Below are positions 26,735 through 35,633 of a stretch of 50,516 nucleotides of DNA, piece after piece. Within the stretch, counting starts at the first letter, position 1. The number at the start of each line of letters is the position of its first letter. Source of the stretch: Brevibacterium rongguiense (lineage in GTDB: Bacteria > Actinomycetota > Actinomycetes > Actinomycetales > Brevibacteriaceae); NCBI RefSeq assembly GCF_009857845.1, contig NZ_WWEQ01000021.1, positions 1 to 50,516 of the forward strand, in the 5' to 3' direction. The notes under the pieces were generated by a model. It searched no databases. It was given only the letters and a program-made list of their open reading frames with translations, and had not been told where the DNA came from. A program made the translations under genes and the position numbers.

Positions 26735-26823
26735 AGTGATCTCCTCGGATCGGCTACTCGGGGTGGGTGGGCGCGGACCGGCGCCCACGGCCCGCACGGG
26801 CGGGCGCGGGAGGGGCGGGTGCG

Positions 26824-27465
26824 CTAGGGCGCGGGTGCCGCGGGCACGTCCGCGGGCGTCTGCGCGACCACCTTAACGCGGCCATCGCCCAGGTGGTAGG
26901 TCATGCCGAGCATGACGAGGCGCCCGGAGTCCACCGCGTCGCGCAGGATCCGCGAGCGGTTGTAGAGCAGGTCCACGGTGTCGATCGTGTTCTGCTCGAC
27001 GGTGCCGTTGACGTCGTCGATCCCGTTGCCGCGGGCGCGCACCACGGACGGCAGCAGCTGGGCGACGACGTCGGCGATGAAGCCCCCGGGGGTGTCGCCG
27101 GTGGCGAACGAGTCGACGGCCGCGGTCACGGCCCCGCAGCTGTCGTGGCCGAGCACGATGAGCAGCGGGGTGCCGAGCACCTCGACGCCGTACTCGAGGC
27201 TGCCAATCGTCACGCCGTCGGTGACCTGGCCCGCGGTGCGCACGACGAACATCTCACCCAGGCCGACGTCGAAGATCATCTCCGCGGCCACGCGGGAGTC
27301 CGCGCAGCCGAACAGCGTGGCGAACGGGGCCTGCGCGGAGGCCAGCGCCCGGCGGCGCGAGGCGTCCTGGTTGGGATGCTCCGGGACATCGGAGACGAAG
27401 CGCTCGTTGCCCTCGAGCAGCCGGTCGTAGGCGGCGCGCGGGGTGGCGAAGGTGGGCTCGGGCAT
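26824..27465 (-). CDS. Beta-class carbonic anhydrase
   Basis: A 213-residue enzyme interconverting CO2 and bicarbonate. The zinc ligands are C54 in 'CADSRV', H107 and C110 in 'GHDSCGAV', with the D56-R58 dyad that activates the ligand. Its ATG shares one base with the glpX stop (TGATG), so translation is coupled to glpX. The counterpart interval in M. tuberculosis has no carbonic anhydrase between fum and glpX, so this is a lineage-specific insertion into a conserved operon. It could supply bicarbonate for carboxylases such as the one at 13648-15432. Confidence 0.95.
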   Translation of the reverse strand: MPEPTFATPRAAYDRLLEGNERFVSDVPEHPNQDASRRRALASAQAPFATLFGCADSRVAAEMIFDVGLGEMFVVRTAGQVTDGVTIGSLEYGVEVLGTPLLIVLGHDSCGAVTAAVDSFATGDTPGGFIADVVAQLLPSVVRARGNGIDDVNGTVEQNTIDTVDLLYNRSRILRDAVDSGRLVMLGMTYHLGDGRVKVVAQTPADVPAAPAP

Positions 27466-28628
27466 CAGACGAGGCCCCGTCGTGCGGCCTCTTCGGCCGC
27501 CTCGACGTAGGAGTGGGTCTTGGCGAGCTGGTGCTCGGCGTAGACGTTGCGCACGGTGCCCGAGCGCGAGCGCATGACGAGCGAGTTCGTCAGGACGGAC
27601 TGGCCGTCGTAGCGCACTCCGTCGAGCAGGTCGCCGTCCGTGATGCCGGTGGCGACGAAGTACGTGTTGTCGCCGGTGACGAGGTCGTCGGTGTTGAGCA
27701 CGCGGTCGACGTCGAGGCCCGCGGCTGCCGCCGCGGAGCGCTCCTCGTCCGACTGCGGCCACAGCCGGCCCTGGATGACGCCGCCGAGCGCCTTGATCGC
27801 GCAGGCGGAGATGATGCCCTCCGGCGTGCCGCCGATGCCCATGAGCATGTCGATGCCCGTGCCGGGCCGGCAGGCGGCGATCGCGCCGGCGACGTCGCCG
27901 TCGGAGATGAGCTTGATGCGCGCACCGGCCGCCCGGACCTCCTCGATGAGCGACTCGTGGCGCGGGCGGTCGAGGATGACGACGGTCACCGAGGACATGT
28001 CCTTGGGGGTGCCCTTCGCCTTCGCGACGCGGCGGATGTTCTCCGCCACCGGCAGGCGCAGGTCCACGGAGTCCGCGGCGGCGGGGCCCGTCACGAGCTT
28101 CTCCATGTAGAACACGGCCGAGGGGTCGAGCATCGAGCCGCCCTCGCTCACGGCCATGACGGAGATGGCGTTCGGCATGCCCTTGGCGGTCAGCGTCGTG
28201 CCGTCGATCGGGTCGACGGCGACGTCGACGGCGGGGCCCTGGCCGTCGCCCACCGCCTCGCCGTTGAAGAGCATGGGCGCCTCGTCCTTCTCGCCCTCGC
28301 CGATGACGACGGTGCCGTCCATCCGGACGGTGGAGATGACGTTGCGCATGGCCGCCACCGCGGCGCCGTCGGCGGAGAGCTTGTCCCCGCGCCCCACCCA
28401 CGGGGAGGAGGCGATGGCGGCGGCCTCCGTGACGCGCACGAGCTCGAGTGCGAGGTTGCGGTCCGGCTCGCCCTCCTGCGTGCGCAGGCGCTGCGTCCAG
28501 GCGTCGGTCACCGCGACGGGCTCGGAATCGGCGCGCCCGCCGTTGTGGTGGGCCTTGGGCGAGGCGGGCGCCGCCTTCGCCTGCTGCGCGGTGGACGGGG
28601 AGTCTTCGGACGGCGTCGTCTCAGTCAT
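27465..28628 (-). CDS. glpX: Class II fructose-1,6-bisphosphatase
   Basis: A 387-residue gluconeogenic phosphatase. I chose ATG 28628 because a CACAAT -10 sits seven bases upstream; ATG 28637 overlaps that hexamer. Residues 1-50 are a disordered, Ser/Ala-rich extension. The core has '[15 protein letters not shown]', '[11 protein letters not shown]' and '[12 protein letters not shown]' (metal and phosphate site), then '[10 protein letters not shown]'. GlpX replaces class I FBPase in actinobacteria and is needed for growth on fatty acids or other non-sugar carbon. It diverges from the DUF4245 gene, as Rv1099c does from Rv1100. Confidence 0.96.
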   Translation of the reverse strand: MTETTPSEDSPSTAQQAKAAPASPKAHHNGGRADSEPVAVTDAWTQRLRTQEGEPDRNLALELVRVTEAAAIASSPWVGRGDKLSADGAAVAAMRNVISTVRMDGTVVIGEGEKDEAPMLFNGEAVGDGQGPAVDVAVDPIDGTTLTAKGMPNAISVMAVSEGGSMLDPSAVFYMEKLVTGPAAADSVDLRLPVAENIRRVAKAKGTPKDMSSVTVVILDRPRHESLIEEVRAAGARIKLISDGDVAGAIAACRPGTGIDMLMGIGGTPEGIISACAIKALGGVIQGRLWPQSDEERSAAAAAGLDVDRVLNTDDLVTGDNTYFVATGITDGDLLDGVRYDGQSVLTNSLVMRSRSGTVRNVYAEHQLAKTHSYVEAAEEAARRGLV

Positions 28629-28635
28629 GGGACTC

Positions 28636-28641
28636 ATTGTG
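28636..28641 (-). promoter_or_regulatory. -10 element for leaderless glpX transcript
   Basis: CACAAT on the minus strand (28641-28636), seven bases before the ATG at 28628. It faces the identical hexamer of the DUF4245 gene 41 bases away. Confidence 0.4.
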
Positions 28642-28682
28642 CCACCCGGCCGTGCGCTTTTGGCCGGCGCGGTGGGCGGCGG

Positions 28683-28688
28683 CACAAT
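28683..28688 (+). promoter_or_regulatory. -10 element for leaderless DUF4245 transcript
   Basis: CACAAT, exactly six bases before the GTG at 28695. The hexamer plus downstream bases (CACAATGGG-CCGTG) nearly repeat those at lpdA (12093). Confidence 0.5.
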
Positions 28689-28694
28689 GGGACC

Positions 28695-29318
28695 GTGAGC
28701 GAATCCCAGATCCCCGCGGCGCAGGCGGAGCCGGCCGCGGAGCCCCAGCCCGGCTCCCGCGAGGAGATGCGGCGCAACCGCATGCAGTCGAACTGGGTGA
28801 ACATGGTCATCGCGCTCGCCGCCTGCATGGCCCTCGTGCTCGTCGCGCTCATGATCGCCCCGCAGCCCCAGGGCGACCCCACCCGCACCGTCGACGCCGC
28901 CGCGGAGGCCAGCGCCGCCGCCGGGCAGGCCGGCTTCGACCCCGCCGCCCCGGCGCTGCCGCAGGGCTGGTCGAGCAACGAGGCCGGCCTCGAGCAGATG
29001 GGCAAGCCGGAGCTCAAGACCTGGTACGCCTCCTACGTGGGCCCGAGCCAGCAGTGGATCGCCCTGCGCCAGGCGCAGCCGGGCGCCGATGCGGCCGCGT
29101 GGGCGACCTCGATCGTCGGCGAGGACGCCGCGCAGACGGGCACGTCGAAGGTCGCGGGCCCGCAGGGGCGCACGGTGGCCTTCGACCGCTACGAGAAGCC
29201 GGATCAGAAGCAGGCGCTCGTGGGCACCGTGGGCGACACGACCGTCATTCTCATGGGCACGGCGCAGTGGGACAGCTTCGAGGACCTCGCCGCGCGGACG
29301 CTGCGCGCGGCCGCCTGA
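28695..29318 (+). CDS. DUF4245 family membrane-anchored protein
   Basis: A 207-residue protein from GTG 28695. Residues 1-35 are hydrophilic and cytoplasmic ('[16 protein letters not shown]'), one helix spans about 36-56, and the rest is an extracytoplasmic globular domain ('[14 protein letters not shown]', '[19 protein letters not shown]', '[19 protein letters not shown]'). These stretches are typical of DUF4245, found divergently from glpX in actinobacteria (Rv1100). No activity is known. The 78-base gap to xseB contains a short direct repeat, TCAGTACCTC twice. Confidence 0.88.
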   Translation: MSESQIPAAQAEPAAEPQPGSREEMRRNRMQSNWVNMVIALAACMALVLVALMIAPQPQGDPTRTVDAAAEASAAAGQAGFDPAAPALPQGWSSNEAGLEQMGKPELKTWYASYVGPSQQWIALRQAQPGADAAAWATSIVGEDAAQTGTSKVAGPQGRTVAFDRYEKPDQKQALVGTVGDTTVILMGTAQWDSFEDLAARTLRAAA

Positions 29319-29396
29319 GCCGGCGCAGTTCCCCAGGCGCCGCGCCCCCGGTTCAGTACCTCTTTCAGTACCTCCCCGGGTCAGTGCCCCGTGGGC

Positions 29397-29681
29397 TCAG
29401 TCGTCCGCGGCCTGCTCGGCGCGGGCCTGCTCGAGGGTCTCCCGGGCGCCGTCGAGCCACGCCTGGCAGCGGTCGGCCAGGTCCTCGCCGCGCTTCCACA
29501 GCGAGAGCGACTCCTCCAGGGGCAGGTTTCCCGCCTCGAGGCGGCGCACCGTGGTCACGAGCTCCTCGCGGGCCTGCTCATAGCTCAGTGCGGCGAGCTC
29601 CTCGCGCAGCTCCACGTCGCCCGTGGGCTCCTGCCCGGCCTCCCGCTGGGCCTTCGCGTTCGCTGACTCCGTCTTCGCCAT
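29397..29681 (-). CDS. xseB: Exodeoxyribonuclease VII small subunit
   Basis: A 94-residue helical protein with the XseB pattern 'LSYEQAREELVTTVRRLEAGNLPLEESLSLWKRGEDLADRCQ'. Several copies bind the coiled-coil arm of XseA to form the nuclease that degrades single-stranded DNA from both ends. It starts one base after the xseA stop (TGA-G-ATG), so the two subunits are coupled. Confidence 0.95.
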   Translation of the reverse strand: MAKTESANAKAQREAGQEPTGDVELREELAALSYEQAREELVTTVRRLEAGNLPLEESLSLWKRGEDLADRCQAWLDGARETLEQARAEQAADD

Positions 29682-29682
29682 C

Positions 29683-31098
29683 TCAGTCCTCTTCTCTTGC
29701 CGGGGCCGTGGGGGAATCTGCCGTGGGGGAATCGTCTGCGCCGGTGTCTGCGGCGCCGCCATCGGCGGTGCGTGCGTGGGCGGCGCTCGCACGTGAGGCG
29801 CCGGCATGAGCGGTGTCTGCATCCGCAGCGTCGCCGGTGACGGCGACCCGGAACGCACCGTGCGCGACGGTGACCTGCAGCGGCTGGCCGGCCGAGACCT
29901 CGGCGGCGGCGCGGATCGCCGCGCCGGCCTCGTCCTGGACGACCGCGTAGCCGCGCTCGAGCGTCTTGAGCGGCGAGAGCGCCCGGACCTGGGCGCGCAG
30001 GTGCTCGATCGCGGAGGCCTCCTGGGCCAGCCCCGTGGTCTGGGCGCGCAGGGCGCGCTCCCGCAGCGCCGCGACCTCCGCCTCGCGGCCGGTGATCATG
30101 GACAGCGGCTCGGCGAGGACGGGCCGGCTGCGCAGCGCGGCGAGCTCCGCCGCCTCGCGGGCCAGCAGCCGGTCGAGCGCTCCGTCGAGCTGCGCGCGGG
30201 CCTGGAGGATGCCCAGCTGCTCCTCGGCCACATCGGGCACGACGCGCTTGGCCGCGTCCGTGGGGGTGGAGGCGCGCAGGTCCGCGACGTCGTCGAGCAG
30301 CGGGCGGTCGGCCTCGTGGCCGATCGCGGAGACGACCGGGGTCTGCGCGGCGGCCACGGCGCGGATGAGCGCCTCGTTGGAGAACGGCAGGAGGTCCTCG
30401 AGGCTGCCGCCGCCGCGGGCGATGATGATGACGTCCACGCCCGCGTCCGCGTCGAGCTCGGCCAGCGCGCCCATGACCTGGCCCACGGCGCCGTTGCCCT
30501 GGACGGCGACCTCGCGGATCTCGAAGTCGACGGCGGGCCAGCGCAGCCGGGCGTTGCGCACGACGTCCTTCTCCGCGTCCGAATCGCGGCCGGTGATGAG
30601 CCCGATGCGGCTTGGCAGGAAGGGCAGGGCCCGTTTGGCGGCGGGGTCGAAGAGGCCCTCGGCTCCCAGCTGCGCGCGCAGGCGCTCGAGGCGGGCGAGC
30701 AGCTCGCCCAGGCCCACGGCGCGGATGTCGTTGGCGCGCATCGACAGCCGCCCGGCCTTCGTCCAGAAGTCGGCCTTGACGTTGACGACGACGTGGGCGC
30801 CGGGCTCGGGGACCGCGGGCATCCGGTCGAGGACGTTGGCGAAGACCTGGACGGGCAGCGACATCTCCTCGTTGAGGTCGCGCAGCGTGAGGTAGGAGAC
30901 CTTGCCGCGCCGGTTGAACTCGATGACCTGGCCCTCGATCCACACGGCGGACATGCGGTCGATGTAGCGCTTGATGTTGGCGCTCAGCAGCGCCAGGGGC
31001 CAGGGCTGCTCGGGGGAGGTCTCACCGGCCGTGGCCGGCAGCGCCTCCGGGGGCGCCGCGCCCAGGGTGCCGGGGGTGCCGGAGATGCGCTGGGCCAC
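29683..31098 (-). CDS. xseA: Exodeoxyribonuclease VII large subunit
   Basis: A 471-residue protein from GTG 31098. An OB-fold N-domain ('VWIEGQVIEFNRRGKVSYLTLRD') is followed by the catalytic domain with 'IGLITGRDSDAEKDV', 'IIIARGGGSLEDLLPFSNE', 'SAIGHEADRPLLDDVADLRASTPTDAA' and a long coiled coil (about 285-380). The C-terminal 55 residues are low complexity, rich in Ala, Asp and Thr. Exo VII acts in repair of cross-links and stalled ends. It is the first gene of the xseAB unit, transcribed from a TAGACT promoter divergent from ispH. Confidence 0.95.
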   Translation of the reverse strand: MAQRISGTPGTLGAAPPEALPATAGETSPEQPWPLALLSANIKRYIDRMSAVWIEGQVIEFNRRGKVSYLTLRDLNEEMSLPVQVFANVLDRMPAVPEPGAHVVVNVKADFWTKAGRLSMRANDIRAVGLGELLARLERLRAQLGAEGLFDPAAKRALPFLPSRIGLITGRDSDAEKDVVRNARLRWPAVDFEIREVAVQGNGAVGQVMGALAELDADAGVDVIIIARGGGSLEDLLPFSNEALIRAVAAAQTPVVSAIGHEADRPLLDDVADLRASTPTDAAKRVVPDVAEEQLGILQARAQLDGALDRLLAREAAELAALRSRPVLAEPLSMITGREAEVAALRERALRAQTTGLAQEASAIEHLRAQVRALSPLKTLERGYAVVQDEAGAAIRAAAEVSAGQPLQVTVAHGAFRVAVTGDAADADTAHAGASRASAAHARTADGGAADTGADDSPTADSPTAPAREED

Positions 31099-31142
31099 CG
31101 CTCACCGCCTGTTCATTGCGTGGGAATCCTGCGTGTGGGGGC

Positions 31143-31179
31143 AGTCTAGCGTGCGGTCCGGACACGGCCTTCCTAGACT
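31143..31179. promoter_or_regulatory. Mirror-image divergent promoters of xseAB and ispH
   Basis: TAGACT on the minus strand (31148-31143) drives xseA and TAGACT on the plus strand (31174-31179) drives ispH. They sit in a perfect 9-bp inverted repeat, GCAGTCTAG (31141-31149) and CTAGACTGC (31173-31181). The ispH hexamer is six bases from GTG 31186 (leaderless); the xseA one leaves a leader of about 40 nt. Confidence 0.5.
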
Positions 31180-31185
31180 GCACGG

Positions 31186-32265
31186 GTGACCTCCGTGACC
31201 GTTCCCGTGCCCGCGCTGCCGCGCCGGCGCGCGGCGCCCGCCGAGATCCGCCCGCCCCGCGGGGGCGCCAAGCGGGTCCTGCTGGCCGCGCCGCGCGGCT
31301 ACTGCGCCGGGGTCGACCGGGCGGTCATCGCGGTGGAGCGGGCGCTCGAGCTCTACGGGGCGCCCGTCTACGTGCGCAAGCAGATCGTGCACAACCGGCA
31401 CGTCGTGGAGACGCTGAGCGAGCGCGGGGCCGTCTTCGTCGACGAGACCGCTGAGGTGCCCGCCGGCGGCCGCGTCGTCTTCTCCGCCCACGGGGTGGCG
31501 CCGGCCGTGCACGCCGAGGCCGCCGAGCGCGAGCTCACGACGATCGACGCCACCTGCCCGCTCGTCACCAAGGTCCACCGGGAGGCCGTCCGGTTCGCCC
31601 GCGACGGCTACCGCATCCTGCTCGTGGGCCACGCCGGCCACGAGGAGGTCGAGGGCACGATGGGTGAGGCGCCCGGCGCCATCACACTCGTCCAGACCCC
31701 GGAGGAGGCGCGGGCCGTCGAGGTGCCCGGCGAGGAGCCGCTCGTGTGGATCTCGCAGACGACGCTGAGCGTCGACGAGACGATGGCGACCGTGGAGATC
31801 CTGCGCGAGCGCTTCCCGCAGCTGTCCGATCCGCCCAGCGACGACATCTGCTACGCCACGCAGAACCGTCAGGTCGCGATCAAGAAGATCGCGCCGGGGG
31901 CCGACCTCGTGCTCGTCGTGGGCTCGGCGAACTCCTCGAACTCCGTGCGCCTCGTCGAGGTGGCGCTCGAGCAGGGGACGGCGGCGGCCTACCGAGTGGA
32001 CTTCGCCCGCGAGATCGACGAGGCCTGGTTCCACGGGGTCGCGACCGTGGGCGTGAGCTCCGGGGCGTCGGTGCCCGAGGCGCTCGTCGAGGAGGTGCTC
32101 GCGCTGCTGGCCGACTACGGCTACGCAGACGTCGAAGAGGTCCGCACGGCCGAGGAGGACCTCATGTTCTCCCTGCCCCGCGAGCTGCGCGAGGACCTCA
32201 AGGCGCGCGGCCAGGAGTCCTCGAACAAGAAGGGCGGCGCCGACCGCGCCCACGAGCTGCGCTGA
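31186..32265 (+). CDS. ispH: 4-hydroxy-3-methylbut-2-enyl diphosphate reductase
   Basis: A 359-residue iron-sulfur enzyme, the last step of the MEP isoprenoid pathway, yielding IPP and DMAPP. The three cluster cysteines are C40 ('[11 protein letters not shown]'), C124 ('[11 protein letters not shown]') and C222 ('[11 protein letters not shown]'). Active-site motifs 'IVHN', 'FSAHGV', '[11 protein letters not shown]' and 'SANSSNS' are all present. It starts at GTG 31186 with a leaderless promoter. It supplies the precursors for the cis-prenyltransferase at 22926. Counterpart of LytB2 (Rv1110). Confidence 0.97.
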   Translation: MTSVTVPVPALPRRRAAPAEIRPPRGGAKRVLLAAPRGYCAGVDRAVIAVERALELYGAPVYVRKQIVHNRHVVETLSERGAVFVDETAEVPAGGRVVFSAHGVAPAVHAEAAERELTTIDATCPLVTKVHREAVRFARDGYRILLVGHAGHEEVEGTMGEAPGAITLVQTPEEARAVEVPGEEPLVWISQTTLSVDETMATVEILRERFPQLSDPPSDDICYATQNRQVAIKKIAPGADLVLVVGSANSSNSVRLVEVALEQGTAAAYRVDFAREIDEAWFHGVATVGVSSGASVPEALVEEVLALLADYGYADVEEVRTAEEDLMFSLPRELREDLKARGQESSNKKGGADRAHELR

Positions 32266-32382
32266 GGGGCACCGCCCCGCGCCGCCGCCCGGTCGGCTCC
32301 GAGCGCGCCGCCCTGGTGGCCGTCACTACGGACCGCCATTGTTGACCGCCGCGAAAAAGTGACCCCCGCAACGGCATGTGAG

Positions 32383-32411
32383 TTGTATTACCCAACGGTC
32401 GGGCGTAGCGT
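32383..32411 (+). promoter_or_regulatory. Candidate promoter of the APC permease gene
   Basis: TTGTAT (32383-32388) and TAGCGT (32406-32411) are 17 bp apart, about 97 bases before ATG 32508. The 242-base gap after ispH holds nothing else recognised. Confidence 0.4.
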
Positions 32412-32507
32412 GGCGCTCGCTTCGACGGTCGAACGGCTGCGATTCTGCCCCCTGCAGAGCCTCCCGTGCCCGTCGGGGCGATCCTGTCGCCGACTCGAGG
32501 AGAGACC

Positions 32508-34210
32508 ATGTCGGATGCCGAAGTGGCTCCGCAGAAGCAGAAGGGCTTCGAGGACCAGCCCGCCCTCAAGCGCAACCTGGGGATGATCTCCCTGACGTTC
32601 ATGGGCGTGGGCTCGATCATCGGCTCCGGCTGGCTGTTCGGCGCCTACAACGCCTCGATGATCGCGGGGCCCGCCGCCCTGTTCTCGTGGCTCATCGGCG
32701 GCGTCATGATCCTCGCGATCGGCCTGTGCTTCGCCGAGCTCGGCCCCATGTTCCCGGTCGCGGCGGCGTGGTGCGCTACCCGCACCTCACGTGGGGCTCG
32801 CTCGCCTCGTTCGCGCTGGGCTTCGTCATGTGGATCGCCGCCGCGGCCACCCCCGCCATTGAGGTGGAGGCGGTGCTGACGTACGCGACGAAGTTCGCGC
32901 CATTCACCGAGGCTGTCACGTCGGCCTCCGGCACCACCGCGCACGTCCTGACCCCCATGGGCATCGGCGTGGGCATCGTGCTCATGGCCGTCTTCACCGC
33001 CCTGAACTTCTTCGGCGTCAAGCTCTTCGCCCGCATCAACGACGGGCTCGTGTGGTGGAAGCTCGCGATGATCGTCCTCGTCGTGGTCGTCTTCCTCTTC
33101 TGCGCGCTCACCACCACGAAGATGGGCACGCCGGCGAACTTCACCTCCCACGGGTTCGCGCCCAAGGGCTTCGCCGCGGTCCTCACGGCCGTCGCCACCG
33201 CCGGCATCGTCTTCGCGTACACCGGCTTCCGCCAGCCCATCGAGCTGGCCGGCGAGTCGAAGAACCCCAAGCGCAACATCCCGCTGGCCATCATCCTGTC
33301 GATCGCGATCTGCGCCCTCATCTACGCGGGGCTGCAGGTGGCGTTCACGATCGGCGTGCCCACGGACCTGCTCAACGAGGCCGGCTCCTGGGCGGGTCTG
33401 AAGTTCGAGGACGACTTCGGCCCGCTGGCCGCGCTGTCCACCCTGGCGGGACTGAGCTTCCTCGCGGTGCTCCTCTACATCGACGCGATCATCTCGCCGG
33501 CCGACACGGGCCTCATCTTCACCGGCGTGGCTGCGCGCATCTCCTACGCGCTCTCGCGCAACGGCAACGCCCCGCGCGTGCTGGGCACCGTGAGCAAGCA
33601 CGGCGTGCCGGCCGCCAGCCTCGTGTTCACGTTCGTGATCGGTTGCGTGCTGCTCATGCCGTTCCCGTCGTGGCAGGAAATGGTGGGCTTCATCACCTCC
33701 GGCTCCGTCATCTCGTTCGCCGCCGGCCCGCTCGTGCTCGCCGCGCTGCGCCGCCGGATGCCCAACCACGGCCGCCCGTTCCGCCTGCCCGGCGGTGACG
33801 CGCTGCCGCTCATCGCGTTCTTCTTCGCGAACATGATCGTCTACTGGGCGGGCTGGGAGACGAACTCGAAGCTCTTCATCGCGATCGTCGTGGGCTTCGC
33901 GCTGCTGGGCCTGACCTACTTGTTCGGCCGCGGGGCCGACCACATGTCCGCGCTGCACGCCAAGCACGGCATCTGGGCCGTCGTGTGGCTCGCGGGCCTG
34001 GCGGCGATCAGCTTCTTCATGGACGCCGAGCGCAATGCCGGCGCCGATCCGGAGGCCACGCCGCTCGTGTTCTGGCTGGCCATGCCGGTCACCGCCGTGT
34101 TCAGCGTGGTGATCTTCTACTGGGCGCAGGCGACCATGCTGCCCCAGGAGGAGGTCGAGGAGCGCGTCGCGGCCTTCGAGCACGAGGCGGCCTCGGCCAA
34201 GGAGGAGTGA
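32508..34210 (+). pseudogene. APC-superfamily amino acid permease gene with a single-base frameshift
   Basis: ATG 32508 follows GAGGAG and opens a permease ('SLTFMGVGSIIGSGWLFGAYNASMI' cannot be missed as its first helix; split here as GSIIGSGW at about residues 34-41). At about residue 84, after 'AELGPMFPVA', the frame breaks. The rest ('GVVRYPHLTWGS' to the end at 34210) is in another frame. Restoring one G in the GCGGCGGCG run at 32759-32767 gives 'FPVAGGVVRYPH' and an intact protein of about 567 residues with roughly 12 membrane helices. The sequence resembles aspartate/proton symporter-type APC carriers. It may be a real inactivating deletion or a sequencing error in a GC repeat; no other damage is visible. 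Confidence 0.85.
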
Positions 34211-34258
34211 GGACGGGCACTCCCGTGACCGGGCGCGGCGGCACGCCGTAGCGCCCCG

Positions 34259-34290
34259 CCCCCGCCGGAGCGCTCAGCGCCCGGCGGGGG
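34259..34290. terminator. Bidirectional terminator between the permease and rmuC
   Basis: A 10-bp stem CCCCCGCCGG (34259-34268) / CCGGCGGGGG (34281-34290) is extended inside by GCGCT / AGCGC. It lies between converging 3' ends. Confidence 0.75.
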
Positions 34291-34299
34291 ACTCCGCGC

Positions 34300-35397
34300 T
34301 CACTCCGCGCTCAGCTCGGCGGCCGCGGCACGGCGCACCTGCGCCTGTGCCGCGGCCGCCGGTGCGATCTCCTCCGTGCTGATGCCGGTGGCGGGGAACT
34401 TCCGCGCGCAGACGAGGAAGCGCGATTCGAACGACCCGATGAACGCGTTGTAGTCGCCCACCGCGCGCTCGAGGCTGCCGCCCAGGCGCCCGAGCCGCTC
34501 GCCCAGCAGGCCCGCGCGCTCGTAGAGCTCGCGGCCCAGGCGCAGCACCTCCTGGGCCGATTCCCCGATCGCCGCCTGCCGCCAGTTGAGGGCGGCCGTC
34601 TTGAGCAGCACGAGCAGCGTCGAGGGCGAGGCGAGCACGACGTTCTTCGCCATCGCCTGGTCGATGAGCTGCGGGTACGCCGCCGCGGCTTCGCTGAGCA
34701 GGCCGTCGGTGGGCAGGAAGCACACGACGAACTCCGGGGCCGGATCGAAGGCCCGCCAGTAGGCGCGCGCGGCCAGCGCATCGACGTGGCGCAGCAGCGC
34801 GCGGGCGTGGTCCTCCTCCTTGCCGCCGCCCAGGCGCGAGCTCAGCGGGGCCTTCGCGTCCACGACGAGCGTGGACCCGCCGGGCAGGTGGACGACGAGG
34901 TCGGGCCGCAGGGCCGTGCCGTCGCGGTCGGTGCGGGACACCTGCTCGTCGAAGTCCACGTGGGGCAGCATGCCGGCGTGCTCGACGATGCGGCGCAGCT
35001 GCACCTCGCCCCACTGGCCCCTCCGAGCGGTCGAGTGCAGGGCGCTCGACAGGCGCCCGGTGGACTCCTGGAGCGTGCGGTTCTGCTCGCTCAGCCCGCT
35101 GATCTGCTCGCTCAGGCGTGCGAGCTGGTCGATGCGCTCGCGCTCGTGGCGCCCGACCTCGGACTGCAGCGTGCGCACACCGTTCGACAGCGGCCCCACC
35201 GCCGCGGTCAGCTCGGTGGCCAGCGCCGCATCGGCCTCGAGCGCTGCGTTGCGCTCGGCCAGCAGCCCGCGCGCCGTCTGCGCCTCGGCGAGCCGCGCGG
35301 CCGTGCGGGCCCGCACGGCCATCGCGCCCACGAGCGCGCCCACGGCGAGGCCGAGGAGGAGGAAGACGACGGCGGTGACGATGAGCGAGGTTTCCAT
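34300..35397 (-). CDS. rmuC: RmuC family DNA recombination protein
   Basis: A 365-residue protein. An N-terminal membrane anchor (about residues 3-25, 'VTAVVFLLLGLAVGALVG') precedes a long coiled coil (about 30-130) and then the PD-(D/E)xK-like RmuC core: 'GQWGEVQLRRIVEHAGM', 'RPDLVVHLPGGSTLVVDAKAPL', 'FVVCFLPTDGLLSEA' and 'VVLASPSTLLVLLKTAA'. RmuC limits recombination at inverted repeats in E. coli; its nuclease activity is presumed. It begins at ATG 35397 and faces the siderophore operon promoter region. Confidence 0.93.
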   Translation of the reverse strand: METSLIVTAVVFLLLGLAVGALVGAMAVRARTAARLAEAQTARGLLAERNAALEADAALATELTAAVGPLSNGVRTLQSEVGRHERERIDQLARLSEQISGLSEQNRTLQESTGRLSSALHSTARRGQWGEVQLRRIVEHAGMLPHVDFDEQVSRTDRDGTALRPDLVVHLPGGSTLVVDAKAPLSSRLGGGKEEDHARALLRHVDALAARAYWRAFDPAPEFVVCFLPTDGLLSEAAAAYPQLIDQAMAKNVVLASPSTLLVLLKTAALNWRQAAIGESAQEVLRLGRELYERAGLLGERLGRLGGSLERAVGDYNAFIGSFESRFLVCARKFPATGISTEEIAPAAAAQAQVRRAAAAELSAE

Positions 35398-35556
35398 GCC
35401 ACCAGTGTGGCCCGGGGCACGGACACGGGCGCTCCGACGGCCGCTCCGGCCGGGCCCGACGGGGTGCGCCGCATACGCGTCCGAGCTCATGACCAGCCAC
35501 TTCGACCCCAGGGCCCGGTCGTGAGGCCAGTGTTGCCTTTGCACGCGCCGGAGGCT

Positions 35557-35575
35557 GTAGGGTAGCGTCGCCTAC
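35557..35575 (+). promoter_or_regulatory. DtxR/IdeR-type iron box over the siderophore operon promoter
   Basis: The 19 bases 35557-35575 (GTAGGGTAGCGTCGCCTAC) match the IdeR/DmdR consensus TTAGGTTAGGCTAACCTAA at 13 of 19 positions and form an imperfect palindrome with GTAGG/CCTAC ends. It covers the likely -10 TAGGGT (35558-35563); a TTGCCT -35 lies at 35533. Iron-loaded repressor would block the promoter. Confidence 0.65.
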
Positions 35576-35633
35576 ACGCGTTTTGCGCAGGCAATGTAAC
35601 CGAAACCGTAGAGAAGGGTCCGGTGGTCCGACC

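Noticed and set aside
27513..28694. Upstream extension of the DUF4245 frame across glpX
   Set aside because: Antisense to glpX, which has clear FBPase motifs; GTG 28695 has a good -10 six bases away.
29350..29372. Direct repeat TCAGTACCTC (two copies) as a mobile-element footprint
   Set aside because: Too short, only two copies, and no insertion between them.
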